Source: Mycobacterium sp. 852002-51163_SCH5372311 | GTDB lineage: Bacteria > Actinomycetota > Actinomycetes > Mycobacteriales > Mycobacteriaceae | Reading direction: 5' to 3' | Length of the DNA stretch: 64,000 nt | Assembly: GCF_001667115.1 (NCBI RefSeq) | Contig: NZ_LZIJ01000171.1 | Coordinates: 212,882-276,881 of the forward strand | In this document: positions 7,297 through 16,699 of the stretch, piece after piece | How positions within the stretch are numbered: the stretch's first letter is position 1 | How the letters are laid out: each line of letters opens with the position of its first letter | Program-made: the position numbers and the translations under genes | Notes under the pieces: model-generated | Database searches by the model: none | What the model was told of the DNA's origin: nothing | Seen by the model: the letters and a program-made list of their open reading frames with translations, nothing else

Positions 7297-9246
7297 CTAA
7301 TCGCCGGTGCGGGTGTACGTCACGTCGAAGGCCTGGCTCGGACATTTGGAACTCGTCAAGACTTCTTGGTAACCGTGCCCGGTGAGCAGGGTGATGGGAT
7401 TTTGGGGCGGCTGCGGGAGAGGCAGTGACGTGGTGGCCTTGATGCGTATGGTCCCGCCCGAGGAGCAATCGCTGTCGTAATCCTGGTTTCGATTCCACGC
7501 CCCGGTTTGGAAAACGAAGGGCGAGCCTGCCGCCGTCTTGGAGTCGAGAAAATTGCTCATGCATCGGTCGCCGGTACGCAGGCAGTCAGTCCGGACTCCT
7601 TTGTGATAGGTCCGTTTGGCGCTGTTAGCAAAGTTCACCACTAGGTCGTAGCCGCCGTGGAGCGCCTCGGCCGGTGACACTACGCGAGGCGGCAGGGCGG
7701 CCGGATCGGGCAGTTGCGAGATGTCGGTGTCGGCGGTCCGGGTGAAGACTACGGCCCGCTTGTTGGAACATCCGTTGGTCGTGATTTGGGTCGCTTCGCC
7801 CGACACACTCCCGTCGGCCTGGGGTTGCAGGGAGATGACGTTCCACGCTTCGTCGTCCTCGCGTGCGCCGCACTTTCGCTGTGAGGTAGTCACGGTGAGC
7901 CAGCGACCGCCGACGTTGTCGAACACCAAATTCTTTACGGGGTATTGGCCACCGGTGGTTGCGGTGGCAACACATCCATTGGCGCCGCAGGCCGACCGCA
8001 GCCGCCACGCCTCCGAGAACGCGTCCGTCTCAGGACGGCCCCCGTTAAGTTCGGTCCCGGGTCCCATTGCCACGGTGAAGGTTCCGGTGAATGGACCGGT
8101 GTTGGGGTGCATGGCACTGGCCGGCGCGGCGGTCGGCCGATCGCCGGACCCGGAGTGGCTGTTTGGCATCAACGCAACCCCCGCGATGACGGCGATGACC
8201 GCGACGAAGACAGCCGCAGCGCCGACGAAGGTTATCCGGCGCCCCTTGCCCGACTTGGCCGCGTCGGCCGCCGGTGTCGGGGCCGGCGCTGGAGCAGGGG
8301 CTGCGAGCGGCATCGGGGCGTGTGCGGTGGGGGCAGCCGTGTCGTGCGCAGTTGGGATCGAGGGCGACAGAGGTGTCTGCGCGTCCTGGGGTACCAGTGC
8401 TGACTCGGCTGCGGAGGTGGGGTAGGTCGTCGCGGCGGCGCGGGCGGCGTTGGCCAGGTCTTTGACGGTCTGGTACCGCTCGTCGGGGTTCTTGGCCATG
8501 CCTTTGGCGATGACGGCATCCATCGAGGTAGGCACCGTTGGCTGCAGCGCCGAGGGTCGTGGCGGCGGGTCAGCCACGTGCGCGGCGATCTGCCGGTCCA
8601 GGCTGGCGGCGGGAAACGGTTGGCTGCCGGTCATGCACTCATGCAACACGCAGGCCAGAGCGTAGACGTCGGACCGAGCGTCGGTCTGGTCTGTGGAGAG
8701 CCGTTCGGGTGCCATGTAGGCCCAGGTGCCGATCACGCTGCCGGTATTGGTCAATTTGGTGTGTCCGGCGCCGCGCGCGATGCCGAAATCGATCAGGTAG
8801 GCGAAGTCCTCGTCATCCACCAGCACGTTGGAGGGTTTGACGTCGCGGTGGACCAGCCCGATTCGGTGTGCGGCCTGCAGCGCCGAGGCGACCTGCTCGA
8901 TGATCGATACGGCCCGGGGCAGCGGCAGCGGGCCCTCGGAAATGATCTGGTGCAGGTCGCGGCCCTCAATCAGGCGCATGTCGACATACAGTCGGCCGTC
9001 GATTTCCCCGAACTGATGAATGGGCACCACGTGGGGATTAGCCAACCCGGCCGCAGCGAACGCTTCGCGGCGGAACCGCTGCGCGAAGGTCGGGTCGTCG
9101 GCGAGCTGCGCCGGCAGGACTTTCACCGCGACGACACGCTGGGTTTCGACGTCGAAGGCGCGCCACACCTCGCCCATGCCGCCGCGGCCTAACAATTCGA
9201 TCAGGCGGTATCGTCCGAACGGCGTGTCGCCGACGCCAGCTTCCAC
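7297..9246 (-). CDS. Transmembrane Ser/Thr protein kinase with Cys-rich extracellular domain
   Basis: A 649-residue eukaryotic-type kinase from a GTG start. The kinase domain covers about 13-270: glycine loop GRGGMGEVW (20-28), Lys42, HRD at 133-135 with Asn140, DFG at 153-155 and APERL. A Pro/Ala-rich linker follows, then one membrane helix (FVGAAAVFVAVIAVIAGVAL) near residue 345. The exported part of about 280 residues has eight Cys, enough for four disulfides, and resembles the external domains of PknF/PknJ-like mycobacterial kinases, but I cannot assign an orthologue. It is divergent from the homogentisate-dioxygenase-like gene with 170 bp between, which holds both promoters. Confidence 0.9.
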   Translation of the reverse strand: MEAGVGDTPFGRYRLIELLGRGGMGEVWRAFDVETQRVVAVKVLPAQLADDPTFAQRFRREAFAAAGLANPHVVPIHQFGEIDGRLYVDMRLIEGRDLHQIISEGPLPLPRAVSIIEQVASALQAAHRIGLVHRDVKPSNVLVDDEDFAYLIDFGIARGAGHTKLTNTGSVIGTWAYMAPERLSTDQTDARSDVYALACVLHECMTGSQPFPAASLDRQIAAHVADPPPRPSALQPTVPTSMDAVIAKGMAKNPDERYQTVKDLANAARAAATTYPTSAAESALVPQDAQTPLSPSIPTAHDTAAPTAHAPMPLAAPAPAPAPTPAADAAKSGKGRRITFVGAAAVFVAVIAVIAGVALMPNSHSGSGDRPTAAPASAMHPNTGPFTGTFTVAMGPGTELNGGRPETDAFSEAWRLRSACGANGCVATATTGGQYPVKNLVFDNVGGRWLTVTTSQRKCGAREDDEAWNVISLQPQADGSVSGEATQITTNGCSNKRAVVFTRTADTDISQLPDPAALPPRVVSPAEALHGGYDLVVNFANSAKRTYHKGVRTDCLRTGDRCMSNFLDSKTAAGSPFVFQTGAWNRNQDYDSDCSSGGTIRIKATTSLPLPQPPQNPITLLTGHGYQEVLTSSKCPSQAFDVTYTRTGD

Positions 9247-9393
9247 TGCCCAGCCCCCCGATTGACATAGACATTTCTTCGCGGTCAGACGATAGAGGGT
9301 GATCCTTCATCGCGTGACGCAATGTCGCGACAAAGGCCTTGTGCCGAGCGGAAACAAAAAGTAATGTCACTTTCAGTTTTGCATCGCCCCAGG

Positions 9394-9399
9394 TAAACT
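9394..9399 (+). promoter_or_regulatory. Candidate -10 (TAAACT) for the 9417 catabolic operon
   Basis: TAAACT fits TANNNT and lies 17 bases before the ATG at 9417, with a Shine-Dalgarno (agggag) in between. No convincing -35 is seen at 17-18 bp upstream. Support is pattern only. Confidence 0.3.
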
Positions 9400-9416
9400 C
9401 ACCCAGGGAGTAATCC

Positions 9417-10520
9417 ATGGAGTCCTTTGTCCACCTGCGAAGAGGGAAGACGCCGCGGCGCCTGCATGCCGACCTCGACGGCCTCAAAGACGACGAGCTG
9501 GGCCGAGGTGGTTTCACCGGGCGTACCGCGAACATCTACCGTCGCCATGACCCCACCGCCTTCCGCGCGGTGGGCCCACTGCGCCCCGTCGACGTGCTCG
9601 CCGGCGAGCTCAAACCCAGTGATGCGACCGACCCCAACGGCGGGCCGCTGCTGATGTTCAGCAATACCGACTGCCGGATTCTGTTGAGCCGCCGCCACGA
9701 GACAATGCCGTTCTACACCCGCCACGTCGACGGTGATCTGCTGAGCTTCGTCCACACCGGCGCCGGTCTGCTGGAAACCGAGTTCGGCCCGCTGCGCTAC
9801 CGGCAGGGCGATTGGGTCTACGTCCCGAAGGCCTGCACGTGGCGCCAGGTGCCGGACAGCGAGACCACGCTGCTGATGGTCGAAGCCACCGACGAGTTTC
9901 GGGTACCACCGCCCGGACAGCTCGGACGGCACTTCCCGTTCGACCCGTCGCAAGCCACCATCCCCGAGCCGGCCCCCATTGACGACCCCGACCGAGACGA
10001 ATACGAGGTCCGGCTGGTTCACCGGGATGTTCAAGGCGGGCCCGCCACCACGCTTTACTACCAACACAATCCGATCGATGTCGAGGGTTGGCGCGGCGAC
10101 AACTTCGCGTTCACCTTCAACATTGCCGACTACAACGTGATCACCTCCGACAGCGTCCACCTGCCACCGACGGTGCATCTGTTCATGCAGGCTACCGGTG
10201 TCTACGTGATGAACTTTCTGCCGAAACCCGCCGAAGGCGTCGCGGGCACCGAACGCACCCCCTGGTATCACCGCAACGTCGACTACGACGAGATCGCGTT
10301 CTTCCATGGCGGCTCGCTGTACGGCATTCCGATGCCGCCGGGGTTGATCTCCCATGCGCCGCAAGGGGTTCACCACGGTGCGCCGGAAAAGGCACGCGAA
10401 CGCACCCGTCGCAAGTTCGACGAATACTCGACGGTCGACTGGCAAGTGATCGCCGTCGACACCCGCAAGCGCCTGACACCGTCGCCCGAGGTGCTGGCAC
10501 ACGACCTGGGACAACACTGA
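9417..10520 (+). CDS. Homogentisate 1,2-dioxygenase family cupin
   Basis: A 367-residue member of the HgmA/HGD family, which opens the homogentisate ring with Fe(II). It is shorter than the roughly 430-residue human-type enzymes and agrees better with the actinobacterial branch. Family features include PWYHRNVDYDE (usual His and Glu ligands of HGD, but with one extra residue between them), and the C-terminal MPPGLISHAPQGVHHG, which contains the last His ligand region. Maleylacetoacetate isomerase and fumarylacetoacetase genes are not nearby, so homogentisate itself may not be the substrate. Its stop overlaps the next start (ATGA), placing it first in an operon reaching at least to 17046. Confidence 0.8.
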   Translation: MESFVHLRRGKTPRRLHADLDGLKDDELGRGGFTGRTANIYRRHDPTAFRAVGPLRPVDVLAGELKPSDATDPNGGPLLMFSNTDCRILLSRRHETMPFYTRHVDGDLLSFVHTGAGLLETEFGPLRYRQGDWVYVPKACTWRQVPDSETTLLMVEATDEFRVPPPGQLGRHFPFDPSQATIPEPAPIDDPDRDEYEVRLVHRDVQGGPATTLYYQHNPIDVEGWRGDNFAFTFNIADYNVITSDSVHLPPTVHLFMQATGVYVMNFLPKPAEGVAGTERTPWYHRNVDYDEIAFFHGGSLYGIPMPPGLISHAPQGVHHGAPEKARERTRRKFDEYSTVDWQVIAVDTRKRLTPSPEVLAHDLGQH

Positions 10521-11708
10521 TGCAGCACGCCGTCAAGCACGAATACGACAGAATCCCCTATATCGTTGCTTTCCAGAACAATTCGGGGGTCCGCGACGTG
10601 TATGGCGGTCTGGCCGAGATCACCGTGCTGGAGAGTTACCTGCTCAAGCCGAAGGACCGGCCGTCCGACACCGTGCTGGTGTTCATGCACCCGATCGGCG
10701 GCGGCGCCTACCTGCCGATGATCAACGCGCTGGCCCGGGCGGGCCACCATGTCATCTACTGCAACAGCCGGTTCCGCGGCACGGATTCGGCGCTGCTGAT
10801 GGAGAAGGTCGTCGAGGATCTGGGCGAATGCATCAAGGACGCCAAGAAGCGGTTCGGCTACCAGAAGGTGGTGCTGGCCGGCTGGAGCGGCGGCGGCTCG
10901 TTGTCGGTGTTCTACCAGCAGCAGGCCCAGCACCCGACGATCACGTCCAGCCCCTCCGGCGACGGCCCCGACCTCACGCAGCTGGAGTTACCGCCCGCCG
11001 ACGGAATCATGTTGCTGGCTGCGCACATCAGCAGGCACGGCACGCTGACCGAATGGCTGGACGCGTCGATCCTCGACGAATCCGACCCGACCACACGCGA
11101 TCCCGAGCTGGACCTGTACAACCCGGACAACCCCAACCAGTCGCCTTACACCGAAGAATTTTTGGATCGCTACCGCCAAGCGCAGATCGACCGCAACCGC
11201 CGGATCACGGCATGGGTCCGAGAAAAACTCGCCGAGCTGGCTGCCGCCGGGCGCCCCGATGACGAGTTCTGCTTTTGTCGTGCACGGCACCATGGCCGAC
11301 CCGCGCTGGCTGGATCCCACAGTCGATCCCAACGAACGCACCCCGGGCACCTGCTATCTGGGCGATCCTCAAGTGGTGAACATGAGCCCGGTCGGCCTGG
11401 CCCGGTTCTCGACGCTGCGCGGCTGGCTGTCCCAATGGAGCTACGACGAGGCTCGCGGCGACGGCGTCGCCTGCGGGCGCGACATCGCGATCCCCGCGCT
11501 GGTGATCGGCAACCTGGCCGACGATGCCTGCACACCCAGCCACACCCGGCGGCTTTTCGACGCGATCGGTCATCCCGACAAGGAGATGTACGAAATTCCG
11601 GGCGCCACACACTATTACGCGGGCCCCGACCAGCGCGACAAATTGCGCCGCGCTGTTGACATCGCCACCGACTGGCTGGTCCGCCACGACTTCGCGAGCG
11701 CCGAATGA
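10520..11708 (+). pseudogene. Alpha/beta hydrolase split by a +1 frameshift
   Basis: The reading frame from ATG 10520 encodes the first half: oxyanion region MHPIGGGAYL and nucleophile elbow GWSGGGS with Ser123. After GAG TTC (11264-11269) one extra T at 11270 shifts the frame. The other half continues in frame from 11271 (AFVVHGTMADPRW) and contains the acid loop GNLADDACTPSH and the His loop GATHYYAG, ending at 11708 and overlapping the CoA-transferase start as ATGA. Unshifted translation runs to 11659 and loses Asp and His, so it should be inactive. Both flanking 4-bp overlaps are intact. An indel mutation or sequencing error is more likely than programmed frameshifting, since no slippery heptamer is obvious. 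Confidence 0.82.
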
Positions 11709-12913
11709 CCGTACCCGCGGGCCCGCTGGACGGCATCCGGGTACTGGAGCTGGGCACCTTGATTGCCGGGCCGTTCGCCGGACGGCTACTCGGCGACATG
11801 GGCGCCGACGTCATCAAGGTGGAACCACCCGGCGCCCCGGACCCGTTGCGCACCTGGGGGCAAGCCGAAGTCGACGGGCACCACGTGTTCTGGACGGTGC
11901 ACGCGCGCAACAAGCGAGCCATCACGCTGGACCTGCGCCGGCCACGCGGCCGGGAGCTGTTTCTCGAACTCGTCGAGAAGTCCGACATCGTGGTGGAGAA
12001 CTTCCGTCCGGGCACGCTGGAGAGGTGGGACCTGGGTTACGACGCGCTGCGCGAACGCAACTCGGGCATCATCCTGGTGCGCGTATCCGGCTACGGCCAG
12101 ACCGGACCCGAGGCGCACAAGGCAGGCTATGCGTCGGTGGCCGAGGCGGCCAGCGGCCTGCGGCACCTCAACGGGTTCCCAGGCGGACCGCCGCCCCGCC
12201 TGGCACTGTCCCTGGGCGACAGCCTGGCCGGCATGTTCGGCGCCCAGGGGGCGCTGGCCGCACTGTACCGCCGCAGCGTCACCGGCCACGGGCAGGTGGT
12301 CGACGTCGCGCTCACCGAATCATGTTTGGCAGTGCAGGAATCCACGATTCCCGACTACGACGTGGGCGGCGTGGTACGCGGGCCGTCGGGCACCCGGCTG
12401 GAGGGCATCGCGCCGTCCAATATCTACCGCAGCGCCGACGACTCCTGGGTGGTGATCGCGGCCAATCAGGACACCGTGTTCGCCCGGTTGTGCAAGGCGA
12501 TGGGGCGTCCCGAGTTGGCCACCGACGACCGGTTCGCCACACACCGCGCCCGTGGCCGCAATCAGGACGAGCTCGACGACATCATCGGGGCCTGGGCGGC
12601 CGGGCGGCAACCCGGCGAGATCATCGAAACACTCGGCGCCGCAGGCGTTATCGCGGGCCCGATCAACACCGTCGCCGAAGTGGTCAATGACCCGCAGCTG
12701 CGCACCCGCGGCATGCTGGTCGAGCACTTCGACGAACGGATCGAGCGCAGCGTGCTGGGACCCGGGATCGTGCCGGTGCTGTCCGAATCACCTGGCGCGG
12801 TTCGCAATGCCGGCCCCGCCCATCCGGGTCAGCACAACGACGACGTCTACCTCGGGCTGCTCGGCAAAACGGCGGAGGAGCTCGCGGAGCTGAGGGCGGA
12901 GGAAGTGTTATGA
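11705..12913 (+). CDS. Family III CoA-transferase (CaiB/BaiF)
   Basis: A 402-residue class III acyl-CoA transferase, the normal length. It begins with the typical PLDGIRVLELGTLIAGPFAGRLL stretch split over the first 30 residues, then ADVIKVEPP, NKRAITLDL and VVENFRPG. The probable nucleophile Asp172 is in the LGDSLAG motif. Such enzymes move CoA from one acid to another without ATP and would activate or shuttle the pathway's acyl intermediate. It overlaps both neighbours by 4 bp, so it is translationally coupled to the broken hydrolase and to the lyase. Confidence 0.9.
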   Translation: MTVPAGPLDGIRVLELGTLIAGPFAGRLLGDMGADVIKVEPPGAPDPLRTWGQAEVDGHHVFWTVHARNKRAITLDLRRPRGRELFLELVEKSDIVVENFRPGTLERWDLGYDALRERNSGIILVRVSGYGQTGPEAHKAGYASVAEAASGLRHLNGFPGGPPPRLALSLGDSLAGMFGAQGALAALYRRSVTGHGQVVDVALTESCLAVQESTIPDYDVGGVVRGPSGTRLEGIAPSNIYRSADDSWVVIAANQDTVFARLCKAMGRPELATDDRFATHRARGRNQDELDDIIGAWAAGRQPGEIIETLGAAGVIAGPINTVAEVVNDPQLRTRGMLVEHFDERIERSVLGPGIVPVLSESPGAVRNAGPAHPGQHNDDVYLGLLGKTAEELAELRAEEVL

Positions 12914-13818
12914 ACCAACATGTCGACATCCGCGAGGTGTCGCTGCGCGACGGGCTGCAGATCGAGAAGCCAATCCCGTTGTCGGCCAAGCTGGAACTGC
13001 TGGCCGCGGTGGCCGCCACCGGCGTGCGCGAGGTGGAGGCCACGGCGTTCGTCTCTCCGTCGAAGGTGCCGTCGATGGCCGACGCTGCCGAGGTGGCAGC
13101 CGAACTACGGCACTATCCGGACATCGAATTCTCCGCCCTGGTCGCCAGCCCCAACGGCGCCAAACGGGCCATCGCCGCGGGGCTGCGATCGATCGAATAT
13201 GTGGTGGCCGCCGACGACGCATTCAGCATGGCCAACGTCGGGCGCACCAGCGCGGAGGCCACCGACCAGATCGGCGAGATCGTCGCCATCGCGCACGGCA
13301 GCCCCACCGGCCCTCCCGCCACCGTCGAGGTCATCGTCGCCACTGCGTGGGACTCACCGTTCGAGGGGCCTACCCCGCCGCAGCGGGTACTCGACATCGC
13401 CGCGGCCGCTCGCGACCATGGCGTCGACCGGTTCTCCATTGCCGACACCATCGGCACGACCACCCCCAAGCGGGTGAGTTCGCTTATCTCCCAACTGCGT
13501 CCGGTGATCGGGGACATGCCGCTGGGCGGCCATTTCCACAACACCCGGGGGGCCGGGCTGGCCAGCGCGTATGCGGCGGTCGCCGCCGGCGTCACCCGGT
13601 TGGACGCATCCGTCGGCGGGCTCGGCGGTTGCCCGTTTGCCCCCGGCGCCACCGGCAACATCGCCACCGAAGACCTGGTATACCTGTTGCGGGACAGCGA
13701 TATCGAAGTCGACGTCGACCTGCAAGCGGCGATCAAGGCGGCAGAAGTCGCGCGCGCCGTCGTCGGCCACGATCTGCCGAGCGCCCTGCTGCGCGCCGGT
13801 GACCGGATCCGGGGCTGA
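12910..13818 (+). CDS. HMG-CoA lyase-like acyl-CoA lyase (HMGL family)
   Basis: A 302-residue TIM-barrel lyase of the HMGL/DRE family. It keeps the N-terminal active-site motif SLRDGLQIE (DRDG-type Asp and Gln), the EVEATAFVSP strand, the metal ligands in GGHFHNTRG and the Cys signature loop GGLGGCPFAPGATGN. HMG-CoA lyases split 3-hydroxy-3-methylglutaryl-CoA into acetoacetate and acetyl-CoA; relatives cut other 3-hydroxyacyl-CoAs. It starts 4 bp inside the CoA-transferase gene and is followed 3 bp later by the TetR gene. A leucine pathway is unlikely because liu-type carboxylase genes are absent here. Confidence 0.87.
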   Translation: MNQHVDIREVSLRDGLQIEKPIPLSAKLELLAAVAATGVREVEATAFVSPSKVPSMADAAEVAAELRHYPDIEFSALVASPNGAKRAIAAGLRSIEYVVAADDAFSMANVGRTSAEATDQIGEIVAIAHGSPTGPPATVEVIVATAWDSPFEGPTPPQRVLDIAAAARDHGVDRFSIADTIGTTTPKRVSSLISQLRPVIGDMPLGGHFHNTRGAGLASAYAAVAAGVTRLDASVGGLGGCPFAPGATGNIATEDLVYLLRDSDIEVDVDLQAAIKAAEVARAVVGHDLPSALLRAGDRIRG

Positions 13819-13821
13819 TAC

Positions 13822-14448
13822 ATGTCCCCGCAAGCGTCGCCCGCGCTGACGGCAAAGGGCCAGCGAACCCGCGAGGCGATCGAGCAAGCGGCTCGAAAAT
13901 TGTTTGCCGAGCGTGGCTTTCACGGCACCACGCTGGCCGACATCACCTCGGCTGCGGGCAAGTCCTCGGCGGTGTTCTACCGCTATTTCGCCGACAAGGA
14001 AGATCTGCTCGCCGCCCTGGCGAAGTCCTTTCTGCACGAGGTGCTCTCGTCCGCCCGTCTGTTTGTTCAGTTGCCACACTCACCCGAGGACAGCGAGTTC
14101 TTCGACTCGGTGGTGACCGGCTACTGGAACATCTTCAAGCAGAACATCGGCATCATGGTGGCGATCGCCCAGCTGGGCACCACCCAACCACGGTTTGCGG
14201 CGCTGCAGAACGAATTCCGGCGCTTCGGGATGGATATCGTCACCGCATCGGTGCTGCACGCCCAGCAACAGGGCTACGGTCACGACCTGAACCCGCAACA
14301 CACCGCCGCCGCCATAGCGCTGCTGTTCGAACAGTTCACCAGTGTGGTGCTGCGGCCTGATCCGGCCGGGCTGGGCCTTCAGATCAGCGATCGCGAAGCC
14401 ATCGCTACGCTGGCGACGGTATGGAAAAAGACGCTGTACGGGCGTTAG
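13822..14448 (+). CDS. TetR family transcriptional regulator
   Basis: A 208-residue regulator. The N-terminal helix-turn-helix covers about 12-58 (REAIEQAARKLFAERGFHG, then TLADITSAAG and FYRYFADKEDLL). The C-terminal ligand domain is of the all-alpha acyl-CoA-type seen in KstR/FadR-like TetR proteins. It sits within the operon between the lyase and the acyl-CoA dehydrogenase. By analogy with such clusters it is probably the local repressor that responds to a CoA thioester, but no operator could be identified. Confidence 0.88.
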   Translation: MSPQASPALTAKGQRTREAIEQAARKLFAERGFHGTTLADITSAAGKSSAVFYRYFADKEDLLAALAKSFLHEVLSSARLFVQLPHSPEDSEFFDSVVTGYWNIFKQNIGIMVAIAQLGTTQPRFAALQNEFRRFGMDIVTASVLHAQQQGYGHDLNPQHTAAAIALLFEQFTSVVLRPDPAGLGLQISDREAIATLATVWKKTLYGR

Positions 14449-14480
14449 CGGCAGGCAGCGGAGGTCAGAAAGGGTAAGCC

Positions 14481-15725
14481 ATGGATTTCACACTGCCAGA
14501 ACACCTTCCACCGCTGCTTGCCGAGATGGATGCCTTCATCGAGCGGGAGATCGCGCCGCTGCAGGCCGAGAACATGCAATACTTCGACCATCGCCGCGAG
14601 TTCGCCCGCACCGACGTGGACAACGACGGCATACCGACGCGAGAGTGGGAGGACCTGCTCACCGAGATGCGCAGGCGGGCCGATGCAGCTGGCTGGCTGC
14701 GCTACGGGTTGCCGGCCTCGCTGGGCGGCCGTGACGGCACCAACGTGGACATGGCGGTGATCCGGGAACACCTGGCGCACAAGGGTCTTGGCCTGCACAA
14801 CGACTTGCAGAACGAATCATCGATCGTCGGGAACTTTCCCCAGGTGATCATGATGGAACGGTTCGGCACAGATGCCCAGCGCGCCGATTGGTCGGAGGCG
14901 CTGATCACCGGGGAGCGCTCGATGGCGTTCGGCCTGACCGAGCCGCTGCACGGTTCCGACGCGACATGGCTGGAAACGCACGCCGAACAAGACGACGACC
15001 ACTGGGTGATCAACGGTTCGAAAAGGTTCAACACCGGCGTGCACCGCGCGACACACGACTTGATCTTCGCCCGCACCTCCGGTGAGCCCGGGCAAGCCCG
15101 GGGCATCACCGCGTTTCTGGTGCCTACCGACACGCCTGGATTCACCGTCCCCTATTACTGGTGGACGTTCAACATGCCCACCGATCACGGCGAGGTCGAG
15201 CTGACCGACGTGCGGGTGCCCGCGGACGCGGTACTCGGGGAAGTGGACCGCGGTCTGGAGGTCGCCCAAACCTTCCTGCACGAGAACCGGATTCGGCAGG
15301 CGGCAAGCAGTCTGGGCGCGGCGCAATACTGCATCGACCGCGCCGCCGAATACGCCGGGAAACGCCGGGTTTTCGGCAAGCCGCTGGCGGTGAACCAGGC
15401 GGTGCAATGGCCGCTCGCCGAACTGCAAACCGAAGCCCAAATGGTGCGACTGTTGGTGTATTACGCGGCCTGGCACCTGGACCGTGACCACCACATGGAG
15501 GTCTCCGACAAAGTGTCGATGGCCAATTACCGCGCCAACCGACTGGTCTGCGACGCCGCCGACCGGGCGATGCAGATCTGTGGCGGTCTGGGCTACAGCC
15601 GCCATGAGCCGTTCGAACACATCTACCGCCACCACCGCCGCTACCGCATCACCGAGGGAGCGGAGGAAATTCAGATCCGCCGCGTGGCGCAGCGGCTGTT
15701 CAAATTCGGCCGGGAATCCAAGTGA
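14481..15725 (+). CDS. Acyl-CoA dehydrogenase family protein, LvaC/ACAD11-like
   Basis: A 414-residue flavoprotein of the acyl-CoA dehydrogenase fold with a Shine-Dalgarno (agaaaggg) before the ATG. Visible family parts are FGLTEPLHGSD (FAD/substrate loop), the helical RIRQAASSLGAAQYCIDRA and a C-terminal RITEGAEEIQ, where Glu392 is at the usual catalytic-base position. It is followed directly by an APH-type kinase and a DUF6285 protein. That trio equals LvaC, LvaA and LvaB of Pseudomonas putida, in which this enzyme removes phosphate from 4-phosphoacyl-CoA to give an enoyl-CoA, and also the fused human ACAD11. The role is inferred from this linkage. Confidence 0.85.
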   Translation: MDFTLPEHLPPLLAEMDAFIEREIAPLQAENMQYFDHRREFARTDVDNDGIPTREWEDLLTEMRRRADAAGWLRYGLPASLGGRDGTNVDMAVIREHLAHKGLGLHNDLQNESSIVGNFPQVIMMERFGTDAQRADWSEALITGERSMAFGLTEPLHGSDATWLETHAEQDDDHWVINGSKRFNTGVHRATHDLIFARTSGEPGQARGITAFLVPTDTPGFTVPYYWWTFNMPTDHGEVELTDVRVPADAVLGEVDRGLEVAQTFLHENRIRQAASSLGAAQYCIDRAAEYAGKRRVFGKPLAVNQAVQWPLAELQTEAQMVRLLVYYAAWHLDRDHHMEVSDKVSMANYRANRLVCDAADRAMQICGGLGYSRHEPFEHIYRHHRRYRITEGAEEIQIRRVAQRLFKFGRESK

Positions 15726-16699
15726 CGTCAGCCGACGAGCTGGCGGCGGCACTCCCCACTGTGTTGGCGCCGGCACTCGGCGCACCCCCGGCAATCGACA
15801 ACCTGCGCCAGCTCACCGGTGGGGCCAGCCGAACCACCTGGGCGTTCCACGCCGTCATCGGCGAGGCCAGCCGATCGCTGATCCTGCGCACCGGGCCGCC
15901 CGACGACCTGCACGCCAGCATGGAACTCGAAGCGCGCGCCCAGGCCGCTGCCGCGGCGGCCGGCACGCCCGTCCCGCATATCCTGGTCGCCGACAATTCG
16001 ACTGCCGCGCTTGGCAATCCGTTTCTGATCTGCGACGAGATCGCGGGCGAGACCATCGTCCGTCGCATCCAGCGCCAGCTCGACGATCAGGGCCGCGCGA
16101 GCCTGCTTCAGCAGTGCGCGCAGGCGCTGGCCGCCATTCACCGTGCCGACGCGCATGAGCTGGACCTGGCCTGCGAAGACCCGCTAAGGCAATGGCGCGA
16201 GCGCCTCGATGCGATGGGCGACACCACCGCCACCTTCGAGTTGGGGTTTCGCTGGCTGACCCGCCATCAGCCGCCGCCGTCGGGCCTGGTGCTGGTGCAC
16301 GGCGACTTCCGGATGGGCAATCTGATCGTCGACGGATCCCGGCTGGCGGCCGTCCTGGATTGGGAGCTGGTACACCTCGGCGCGGCTTACGAAGACCTGG
16401 CCTGGTTCTGCATCCGGGCGTGGCGGTTCGGTGCCCCGGCCAGCCAGGGGGCTGGTGGCCTGGGCAGCATCGAGACCTTTCTTCGCGGCTACGAAGACGC
16501 CGGCGGCACCGCCGTCGATCGCGCGGCGTTTCGCTGGTGGATGGCGCTGGCCACGCTGCGCTGGGGCGTCATCTGCCGCTTCCAGGCGGAGCGGCACCTG
16601 AGCGGGCAGGCTCGCTCGGTGGAGTTGGCGACCATTGGCCGGCGGGTCTGTGAGACTGAGTGGGACCTACTCGACCTGCTGGACGAAGAAATCTCATGA
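15722..16699 (+). CDS. APH/choline-kinase-fold phosphotransferase, LvaA-like
   Basis: A 325-residue kinase of the aminoglycoside phosphotransferase fold. The N-lobe has LTGGASRTTWAF and LILRTGPP; the catalytic loop is VLVHGDFRMGNLIV (HxD plus Asn) and the metal motif is VLDWELVHLG. It starts with GTG overlapping the dehydrogenase stop and ends overlapping the DUF6285 start, so the three are coupled. An antibiotic-resistance role is unlikely. In the lva pathway the equivalent protein phosphorylates the 4-hydroxy group of an acyl-CoA with ATP and needs its small DUF6285 partner. Confidence 0.86.
   Translation: MTSADELAAALPTVLAPALGAPPAIDNLRQLTGGASRTTWAFHAVIGEASRSLILRTGPPDDLHASMELEARAQAAAAAAGTPVPHILVADNSTAALGNPFLICDEIAGETIVRRIQRQLDDQGRASLLQQCAQALAAIHRADAHELDLACEDPLRQWRERLDAMGDTTATFELGFRWLTRHQPPPSGLVLVHGDFRMGNLIVDGSRLAAVLDWELVHLGAAYEDLAWFCIRAWRFGAPASQGAGGLGSIETFLRGYEDAGGTAVDRAAFRWWMALATLRWGVICRFQAERHLSGQARSVELATIGRRVCETEWDLLDLLDEEIS

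Noticed and set aside
9399..10517. 372-codon open frame antisense to the HGD-like gene
   Set aside because: Lies exactly opposite a gene with clear family motifs and shows none of its own.
16184..16653. Overlapping frames inside the APH-like kinase gene
   Set aside because: Both strands are open for over 130 codons, but only the kinase frame has motifs.
15722..16699. Aminoglycoside resistance gene
   Set aside because: The fold is shared, but linkage to a dehydrogenase and DUF6285 protein supports acyl-CoA metabolism.
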